From the NCBI GenBank assembly GCA_027066365.1, contig JAMONV010000038.1, forward strand, positions 1 through 39,602: a stretch of DNA of 39,602 bases, written 5' to 3'. A program made the position numbers and the translations under genes. The stretch's first letter is position 1. The number at the start of each line of letters is the position of its first letter. Below the pieces are notes generated by a model. It searched no databases. It saw nothing but the letters and a program-made list of their open reading frames with translations, and had not been told where the DNA came from. Below are positions 33,940 through 39,602 of this stretch, piece after piece. This DNA comes from Flavobacteriales bacterium. Its GTDB lineage: Bacteria > Bacteroidota > Bacteroidia > Flavobacteriales > Flavobacteriaceae.

Positions 33940-35751
33940 ATGATCAACCGGGCGCCCACCATTCAGTTCTATATTCTCAAGGAATTTTTGAAGCGTTTTG
34001 TGCCTGCATGGGTTATCTTGTTTTTCATTTTTGTGCTTCAAACTTTTTGGGTATATTTTGACGAATTGGCCGGTAAAGGTTTGTCGGCATGGGTTATTTT
34101 TAAGTTTTTCTATTATTTTTCGCCCAACATTTTACTTTATTCTTTGCCATTGGCAGCGCTTTTGGCCGGATTAATGACTTACGGGAATTTGGGAGAAAAT
34201 TATGAGCTGGCCGCTATTAAATCTTCGGGTTTGTCGTTGCCTCAATCCATGCGCTATTTGGTAATTTTCAATATTTTTTTGGCACTTTTCGTCATTTTTA
34301 TTGCCAATTATTTACAACCGGCAGGCAATTATAAATTTACTCAATTGAGGCGTGCAATCGGACGGAAGATGCCCGCGGCGGTTATTCGTCAAGGAATGTT
34401 TTCCGGAATCGGGGACTACAATATAAAGGTATCGGAAAAATACGGCGAAAATGACAGGTTTTTGAAGGATGTGATTATCCATCAGGAAATCAACGGTTTG
34501 CCCGACCGAGTGATTGTAGCGAAGAACGGCGAATTGCTCAATGATGAAAAAAACAGTTTTCTAAAATTGAAATTATACGAAGGCGAATTTTTCGAAGACA
34601 TGACCCGTCGTCAACGCAAAAGCACCGATCGTAAACAGCTTCCGGCGCTTTTGACGCGCTTCGAAACCTATATTATCAATATGGATTTATCGGGCATGAA
34701 TACACTCAAGGAAAGTAAATCCAAGATGCGTATCTATCATATGCTCAACATTCCCGAATTGAACCATGCCATTGATTCGCTTCGAAGGGAATTGGTTCTG
34801 CGTAAAGCGAAATTTTACAAGGAGCTATATCGTCGCCATAGTATTTTGACGCCCAACAAAAAGTTGGTGCCGCGTAATCAAATCGTATTTCCCCCGGAAA
34901 TGTCGCCTTCTTCGGCTAATAGTATAGTCACACGCGCTTTGAACAAAGCACAGGCCAATAAGAGTTTTGTCGAACGAAAGAATAAAGCTTTTAAAGACCA
35001 ACAGGTTTTTATAAATAAATACATTCATACCTTGCAAGAGAAATTTTCGCTTCCGGTATATATCTTTTTGTTATTCCTGATAGGCATTCCGTTGGGTGCT
35101 ATTATCCGTAAGGGAGGATTCGGTTTGCCTTTTGTGTTGGGATTACTGATTTACGTGACTTTCTATATGATTGCCATGATCGGTCAAAATTTGTCGGAGG
35201 AAGGAATTATTCCGCCGTGGTTGGGAGCCTGGCTTCCGGTTTTGATTATGTTGCCTTTGGCCGTGTATATGATTTGGGTGGTTAATCGCATCCCCGAATT
35301 TAATTTGGGCGAGAAAATCCAATTGTTATTCAAAAAAACATTAAAACGTTTGCATTTAACCCGAAGCGAAAAACAAACCGATGTGATTTATATGGCTCTG
35401 CCCGGGCCGGACATGCGTATTAAAGGAAGGGAAAATGTTTTTTATACACATGAAACGGGTGTTTTGCTCAAAAAAGAAAGAGTGGATTTCCATGATTTTT
35501 TGGAACAATTGAAAGAAATGAGCCGGCAATATCAAACCAAGGTGATCGGGTATCGAAAATTGGATGACCGTTTCAAACGGCAGTATGATATTTTGGGTGA
35601 TGTTTTTATGATACAGGTTGATCCGGACGGAAAGATTCAAATCACAACCGATTTGGATATCAATTATGTTTTGGAAAACCGTAAGTTCGTTTTTTTGAAA
35701 AATGCCAAACAAAGCTTTACTCATTACAAAAAATTATTCGACCTGCATTGA
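33940..35751 (+). CDS. LptF/LptG-family (YjgP/YjgQ) LPS export permease with C-terminal extension
   Basis: A 603-residue inner-membrane permease of the LPS transport ABC system (LptB2FG), which extracts LPS from the inner membrane. The N-terminal half has three helices and the family core: ILKEFLKRFVPAWVILFFIFVLQTFW, SPNILLYSLPLAALLAGLMTYGNLGENYELAAIKSSG, and IFNIFLALFVIFIANYLQPAGNYKF. A long periplasmic region (about 130-360) precedes further helices (SLPVYIFLLFLIGIPLGAIIRKGG, VLIMLPLAVYMIWVVNRI). Classical LptF/G are ~360 residues; here a soluble C-terminal extension of ~130 residues follows the last helix. Whether it acts as LptF or LptG cannot be told. It is three bases from lolA. Confidence 0.9.
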   Translation: MINRAPTIQFYILKEFLKRFVPAWVILFFIFVLQTFWVYFDELAGKGLSAWVIFKFFYYFSPNILLYSLPLAALLAGLMTYGNLGENYELAAIKSSGLSLPQSMRYLVIFNIFLALFVIFIANYLQPAGNYKFTQLRRAIGRKMPAAVIRQGMFSGIGDYNIKVSEKYGENDRFLKDVIIHQEINGLPDRVIVAKNGELLNDEKNSFLKLKLYEGEFFEDMTRRQRKSTDRKQLPALLTRFETYIINMDLSGMNTLKESKSKMRIYHMLNIPELNHAIDSLRRELVLRKAKFYKELYRRHSILTPNKKLVPRNQIVFPPEMSPSSANSIVTRALNKAQANKSFVERKNKAFKDQQVFINKYIHTLQEKFSLPVYIFLLFLIGIPLGAIIRKGGFGLPFVLGLLIYVTFYMIAMIGQNLSEEGIIPPWLGAWLPVLIMLPLAVYMIWVVNRIPEFNLGEKIQLLFKKTLKRLHLTRSEKQTDVIYMALPGPDMRIKGRENVFYTHETGVLLKKERVDFHDFLEQLKEMSRQYQTKVIGYRKLDDRFKRQYDILGDVFMIQVDPDGKIQITTDLDINYVLENRKFVFLKNAKQSFTHYKKLFDLH

Positions 35752-35793
35752 AAGATTTTTATTTATTTGTGTTTCGTATTGAAATTTTGTTAC

Positions 35794-35825
35794 TTGAAAT
35801 CCTAAAAATCCGAGTGGTATTTTTG
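35794..35825 (+). promoter_or_regulatory. Bacteroidota-type promoter of the M1 peptidase gene
   Basis: TTG (35794-35796) is followed after 21 bases by TATTTTTG (35818-35825), a full -33/-7 match. The predicted leader is about 70 bases. The -7 element forms the left arm of a perfect inverted repeat (35818-35840). Confidence 0.55.
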
Positions 35826-35840
35826 ATAAAATCAAAAATA
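35818..35840 (+). repeat. 23-bp perfect inverted repeat overlapping the promoter
   Basis: Ten-base arms TATTTTTGAT and ATCAAAAATA flank a three-base AAA centre. The left arm contains the -7 element TATTTTTG. The AT-only character makes a terminator unlikely, so an operator for a dimeric regulator is one possible reading; chance in AT-rich DNA is another. Confidence 0.5.
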
Positions 35841-35897
35841 TTTGTGGTTATTACCGGAAAATGATTTATCTTTACTTCATAATTAAAACCGTAGAAA

Positions 35898-38156
35898 ATG
35901 AAAAAATTTTGGATTTTCCTACTTATGTTACCGGTAGCGCAAGTCATTCAATCACAGAACATTCCTCAAGGACATACGAATAATAGCAAGTTCAGGCAAT
36001 TATATGATCTATTACCTTCCCCCAATCGATACAGGTCGGCGGACGGATCGCCCGGGCCGGATTATTGGCAAAATTATGTGAAATACAGCATGAACATTCG
36101 GCTTATTGATGACAAGAAGCAGCCGGTTTTGAAGGGTGAAGAGCGAATTACCTATTTGAATAAATCTCCGAACACTTTGTCGTATCTGTGGATTCAATTG
36201 GATCAGAACCGGCGGGCACCCGGTTCTTTTACCGATTTGGTAACATCCAGCGGTGATAATGTGATGTTGCGTCCGGGTAAATTCATTTCCGAATTCACCG
36301 ACAAGGGTTATGAAGGAGGCTTTCATATAGAAAGTGTCACGGATGCAAGTGGTAACCCGTTGCATTATGACATCAATTATACTATGATGCGAGTGGATTT
36401 GCCCAAGCCGGTCATTCCGGGTGGGTCCGTTCAAATCAAAATCAAGTGGTGGTATAATATCAATAATTTTACGCAAGATTGGGCGCGATCGGGTTATGAA
36501 GAATTTCCCGACGGCGAAAAAGAATATATCATAGCTCAATTTTATCCTCGCTTGGCGCAATATGATGATGTGGAAGGTTGGCAAACGAATCAATTTATCG
36601 GGACGGGAGAGTTTGCGCTTCCGTTCGGAGATTTTCAGGTGGATATTACGGCGCCAGCCGATTTCGTTATAGACGGAACAGGGCGGTTACTCAATCGTTC
36701 CGAAGTGTTTTCCGCCGAGCAAAATTTGCGCTGGCAACAGGCACGCCGTTCTTTTGATAAACCCGTAATTATCGTTTCGGAAGGTGAAGCCCAGCACAAA
36801 ATCAATAATCCGGATAGAAAACATACCAAAACATGGCGTTTTACGGCTTTGAAAGTGCGCGATTTTGCCTTTGCCGCTTCACGCCGTTTTATTTATGATG
36901 CCATGGCAGTGAATATCAACGGTAAAACCAAAATGGCCATTTCGATGTATCCCAAAGAAGCCAATCCGCTTTGGGAAAAATATTCCACACGCGTGGTGGC
37001 ACATACGTTGAAATCTTATTCCGATATTTTGTTCGATTATCCATATCATAAGGCTATTTCGGTGAATGCTTTCCGGCAAGGAATGGAATATCCTATGATT
37101 TGTTGGAATTACGGTCGTCCCAAACCCGACGGAACCTACACCGAACGCTTGAAGAACGGTATGATTAGCGTTATTACCCACGAAGTGGGACACAATTGGT
37201 TTCCGATGGTGGTCAATTCCGACGAACGCCAGTGGATGTGGATGGACGAAGGTTTGAACACTTTTGTGCAATTGCTCACCGAACAGCGTTGGCAAAAGGG
37301 TTTTCCCTCCCGCGGCTTTCCTAAAGACGTGGTCCCTTTTATGATGGGCGACCAAAGTAAAATGCAACCGATTATGGTTAATGCCGACAATATGTATAAC
37401 CGCAGCATGACGGCCTATTCCAAACCCGCTGCCGGATTGTATATGTTACGTGAAGTTATTTTGGGACACGATAAATTCGATAAAGCCTTGAAAACCTACG
37501 CCAATCGATGGAAATTTAAGCATCCCACGCCGGCTGACTTTTTCCGCACCATGGAAGATGCTTCGGGAACGGATTTGGATTGGTTTTGGCGCGGATGGTT
37601 TTTCACTACCGACGTGAATGATATAGGCATTAAGGAAGTAAAACGCTTTTACGTAACCGATAAGCCGACTCAACGAATAAAGAATATGGCCAAGCGTTAT
37701 GGAATTAAAGTCTCGGATTTACCGAAATTTATTTCATTGGTTGCCGAAGATAGCCCCGACTTTACACCCGATATGAAAAAAAATCAGGATGTTTTAATCC
37801 AAACACCCGCACTGAAGGAATACTTGGCAAAGCATTTTCCGAAGGAAGAATGGGCACAAATCAAAGCACCCAAGTATTTTTATCGAATCGTATTCGAGAA
37901 AAACGGCGGCTTGGTGATGCCGATAGTTTTGCAAATAACCTATGAAGACGGCACTAAGGAAAGAAAAATTTATCCCGCCGAAATCTGGCGATTCAATGAC
38001 AAGGAAGTAAGTAAACTTTTAGCAACCGATAAGAAAATTGTCCGGTTGGAAATCGATCCCGAAAATCTGACTGCCGATGTCAACCCCGAAAATAATGTTT
38101 GGCCGAAACAAAAAGCTAATTCACGTTTCAAGAATTATCGCAAGAATCTGCGTTGA
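35898..38156 (+). CDS. M1-family zinc metallopeptidase (aminopeptidase)
   Basis: A 752-residue exported metallopeptidase. A signal peptide (MKKFWIFLLMLPVAQVIQSQ) is followed by a beta-rich N-terminal domain (YSMNIRLIDDKKQPVLKGEERITYLN) and the gluzincin catalytic domain. The zinc motif is complete: His428-Glu429-x-x-His432 with Glu451, spacing HExxH-X18-E. The substrate-recognition motif is GMEYP at 395-399, a variant of the usual GAMEN found in a Bacteroidota M1 subgroup. It should cleave single N-terminal residues from peptides in the periplasm or outside the cell. It stands alone behind a promoter containing an inverted repeat. No T9SS tail is seen. Confidence 0.94.
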   Translation: MKKFWIFLLMLPVAQVIQSQNIPQGHTNNSKFRQLYDLLPSPNRYRSADGSPGPDYWQNYVKYSMNIRLIDDKKQPVLKGEERITYLNKSPNTLSYLWIQLDQNRRAPGSFTDLVTSSGDNVMLRPGKFISEFTDKGYEGGFHIESVTDASGNPLHYDINYTMMRVDLPKPVIPGGSVQIKIKWWYNINNFTQDWARSGYEEFPDGEKEYIIAQFYPRLAQYDDVEGWQTNQFIGTGEFALPFGDFQVDITAPADFVIDGTGRLLNRSEVFSAEQNLRWQQARRSFDKPVIIVSEGEAQHKINNPDRKHTKTWRFTALKVRDFAFAASRRFIYDAMAVNINGKTKMAISMYPKEANPLWEKYSTRVVAHTLKSYSDILFDYPYHKAISVNAFRQGMEYPMICWNYGRPKPDGTYTERLKNGMISVITHEVGHNWFPMVVNSDERQWMWMDEGLNTFVQLLTEQRWQKGFPSRGFPKDVVPFMMGDQSKMQPIMVNADNMYNRSMTAYSKPAAGLYMLREVILGHDKFDKALKTYANRWKFKHPTPADFFRTMEDASGTDLDWFWRGWFFTTDVNDIGIKEVKRFYVTDKPTQRIKNMAKRYGIKVSDLPKFISLVAEDSPDFTPDMKKNQDVLIQTPALKEYLAKHFPKEEWAQIKAPKYFYRIVFEKNGGLVMPIVLQITYEDGTKERKIYPAEIWRFNDKEVSKLLATDKKIVRLEIDPENLTADVNPENNVWPKQKANSRFKNYRKNLR

Positions 38157-38261
38157 AAAAGGCATAAGGAAAAAAACTTTGGTAGTAGTGCAATTGGGTG
38201 GATAAAGCGCCTAATTCAAAAAATCTTTGACTTTAAAATTTCATACACACTTTTGGGGATA
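38157..38261. other. Short gap between convergent genes
   Basis: The gap between the M1 stop and the small minus-strand ORF shows no convincing terminator hairpin. If the small ORF is read through one frame change near 38270, its open frame would continue into this gap to a stop at 38216. Confidence 0.3.
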
Positions 38262-38363
38262 TTACCTTTGCCAGTCGTTGGTACCGGTTTGTACACTACC
38301 GGAAATTTGTGCATTTCCGATAAGGAATGCCCATAAACCGAAAAGAAAGAATATTTTTTTCAT
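38262..38363 (-). CDS. Short ORF with signal peptide (33 codons), possible gene remnant
   Basis: This ORF begins 5 bases after the stop of the T9SS protein gene and encodes 33 residues: a clear signal peptide (MKKIFFLFGLWAFLIGNAQ) followed by only 14 residues (ISGSVQTGTNDWQR) and a TAA. The signal peptide is of the same style as other secreted proteins in the window. In the adjacent frame the sequence continues open for about 16 more codons (GNIPKSVYEILKSK) to a TGA at 38216-38218. It may be a tiny secreted peptide or a broken gene for a secreted protein. I do not recognise it. Confidence 0.4.
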   Translation of the reverse strand: MKKIFFLFGLWAFLIGNAQISGSVQTGTNDWQR

Positions 38364-38368
38364 ACGCT

Positions 38369-39602
38369 CTATTTTTTTATCAATTTCTGCGAGGAAACAT
38401 ACCGTTCGGATTTTATTTGGACAATATACGCTCCGGCCGGAAGTTCCGCAATATTTACCGTTTCATGATCCCGGATTGCTTGTTCCTGAATTAATTCCCC
38501 GGTGGTATTATAGATTTCCAGGCGGGTATTTTTCATGGGGAACTTAAAATCAATGCGGATGGTTTCGCCGGCGGGATTGGGCGTAATGCGGAAAGCATTT
38601 TGTTTTGTTTTTTGTACGCCTATCCAATGTTCTCCGGTAGGATTTTTTCGTATTAATCCGTTCCAACCTACTACATATCCAATGGTATCCTCGGCAAAAT
38701 CGATAGCATTATAAATGGGGTCGTTAACATTGTAAAAACCAATTACATTAAAATTATTTAAACTATCGATTTCAAAAGTTGTGATATAACTTCCTCTATT
38801 ATCAGAACAAATGATATTATCCCAGCCGGGTACCCAAATTTTGCCAACGGAAGATACGAATATATCTTCACCTTTGACTAAATACTCACCATTGTAACCA
38901 ATTTCATTTATGAGAGTATCATTTATAAAAAGTTTACCAAGATTGTAATATTCTTTTCCTATTGTATAAATGGTAGAGGTATCCGCGCATGAAATAATGT
39001 CATAAAAATTAAAAGTGGATTGAAAAGTAAAGCGGAACCATGAAAGTCCTTCATCTCTTGTTCGATAAAGATTTTCATTTTGCGGGGAAGAATATGGTTC
39101 GGGTATTACATAAATATAACCCGGTGCAGGCACTTCGATATCAATTAAATCTTGATCAACCGCCGGACCCGGAATAACGGTCCAATTATTTCCGCCATCC
39201 TCTGTTTTCATGATTAATCCGTTCGTGCCAGCCACATAGACGGTATCGGCCGAATAGACATAAAGCGCCATTATAGTGTCATTGGTGCTAATAGCGAGCG
39301 GTTGCCAAGATGCGCCGTAGTCGGTGCTTTTGAGCAGGGTATTATTTTCGCCCAAAATATAACCTGTGGCACCGGAAAACTGAACTTCTTTCAAGTTATG
39401 TGTTGTTATACCCGGTAAGGGCAGCCAGTTTGTGCCGCCATCCGTAGTGCGTAATATGGTGCCGTTTTCACCCACCACCATCACCGTGTCGGGATTTAGA
39501 CAGAAAACGTCGTTTAAATTTTCCGTTGTTCCCGAATCTTGCAATTCCCATTGGGCGGTGAGGGAAAAAACGGTCAACATGATGAAATAGGAAAATAACC
39601 GT
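38369..39602 (-). CDS. T9SS-exported YCF48/BNR-repeat protein (5' end cut by the window)
   Basis: At least 410 codons are visible on the minus strand, and the frame stays open to the right edge. The first in-frame ATG (39578-39580) lies inside a hydrophobic stretch: upstream codons read LFSYFI, then MLTVFSLTAQ, so the real start lies outside and this is the end of a signal peptide. The mature protein has YCF48/sialidase-like propeller repeats (VMVVGENGTILRTTDGGTNW, GYILGENNTLLKSTDYGASW, VYVAGTNGLIMKTEDGGNNW). The C-terminal ~75 residues (FRITPNPAGETIRIDF, LEIYNTTGELI, LPAGAYIVQIKSE, SQKLIKK) form a type A T9SS sorting domain, so the protein is secreted or anchored at the surface. Its binding partner or role is unknown. 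Confidence 0.88.
   Translation of the reverse strand, partial: RLFSYFIMLTVFSLTAQWELQDSGTTENLNDVFCLNPDTVMVVGENGTILRTTDGGTNWLPLPGITTHNLKEVQFSGATGYILGENNTLLKSTDYGASWQPLAISTNDTIMALYVYSADTVYVAGTNGLIMKTEDGGNNWTVIPGPAVDQDLIDIEVPAPGYIYVIPEPYSSPQNENLYRTRDEGLSWFRFTFQSTFNFYDIISCADTSTIYTIGKEYYNLGKLFINDTLINEIGYNGEYLVKGEDIFVSSVGKIWVPGWDNIICSDNRGSYITTFEIDSLNNFNVIGFYNVNDPIYNAIDFAEDTIGYVVGWNGLIRKNPTGEHWIGVQKTKQNAFRITPNPAGETIRIDFKFPMKNTRLEIYNTTGELIQEQAIRDHETVNIAELPAGAYIVQIKSERYVSSQKLIKK

Noticed and set aside
38227-38547. A 106-codon plus-strand ORF across the right-end gap
   Set aside because: It runs antisense to the T9SS tail and the short signal-peptide ORF, and its translation has no recognisable domain. 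The minus-strand reading is clearly coding.
1-39602. CRISPR arrays, tRNA or rRNA genes, insertion sequences and long repeats
   Set aside because: I looked for regularly spaced repeats, transposase-like ORFs and tRNA-like cloverleaf or TTCRA loop patterns in the gaps and saw none. The gaps are short and mostly explained by promoters and terminators.

Overview
The window is chromosomal DNA from a member of the Bacteroidota, most likely a Flavobacteriia/Flavobacteriales-type bacterium. The evidence is a secreted protein with a type IX secretion (T9SS) C-terminal sorting domain, a START-like domain protein, a DUF4136 lipoprotein, a BtuG-like surface lipoprotein, the FtsK-LolA-LptF/G cluster, a general lack of clear Shine-Dalgarno sequences, and several upstream regions carrying the Bacteroidota promoter pattern TTG-N18..21-TAnnTTTG. 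The genus cannot be settled from the sequence. Coding density is high. I see no tRNA, rRNA, insertion sequence, prophage or CRISPR array, so this looks like core genome with a few nutrient-acquisition modules.

Layout. Bases 1-6412 (+): the 3' end of an acyl-CoA carboxylase beta subunit, a dGTPase-like HD hydrolase, a very small beta-carbonic-anhydrase-like protein, a START-like protein, mfd and aat. Bases 6474-8034 (-): mazG overlapping a BtuF-like metal-receptor protein with no export signal. Bases 8100-9497 (+): mnmE. Bases 9640-16376 (-): icd, rplS, a small holin-like membrane protein, a FadL-type porin with a GDSL lipoprotein, and pdxJ with an alpha/beta hydrolase. Bases 16477-19627 (-): a cobalamin riboswitch, then a BtuB-type TonB-dependent receptor and a BtuG-type beta-propeller lipoprotein.

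Bases 19772-26789 (+): a likely peptide-utilisation operon with a secreted DPP-IV-type S9 peptidase, two POT-family transporters and a lipoprotein of unknown function, each gene overlapping or closely following the previous one. Bases 26804-29327 (-): DUF4136 lipoprotein, YqgE/AlgH, HU and fmt. Bases 29369-38156 (+): nnrD/E, ftsK, lolA-like, an LptF/G-type permease and an M1 metallopeptidase. Bases 38262-39602 (-): a T9SS-exported YCF48/BNR-repeat protein cut by the right edge, followed by a 33-codon ORF with a signal peptide.

Working together: riboswitch, BtuB and BtuG form a B12-repressible outer-membrane capture module, while the inner-membrane BtuCD components are not in the window. The S9 peptidase would release dipeptides outside the cytoplasm for the POT transporters, and the M1 enzyme would add aminopeptidase capacity. 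LolA and LptF/G serve lipoprotein and LPS transport to the outer membrane on which these modules depend. I did not find a clearly new defence or mobile system. The observations most worth following are the unexported BtuF-like protein, the thioredoxin-less lipoprotein in the peptide operon, the palindrome overlapping the M1 promoter, the short secreted ORF at the right end, and the possibly leaderless genes.
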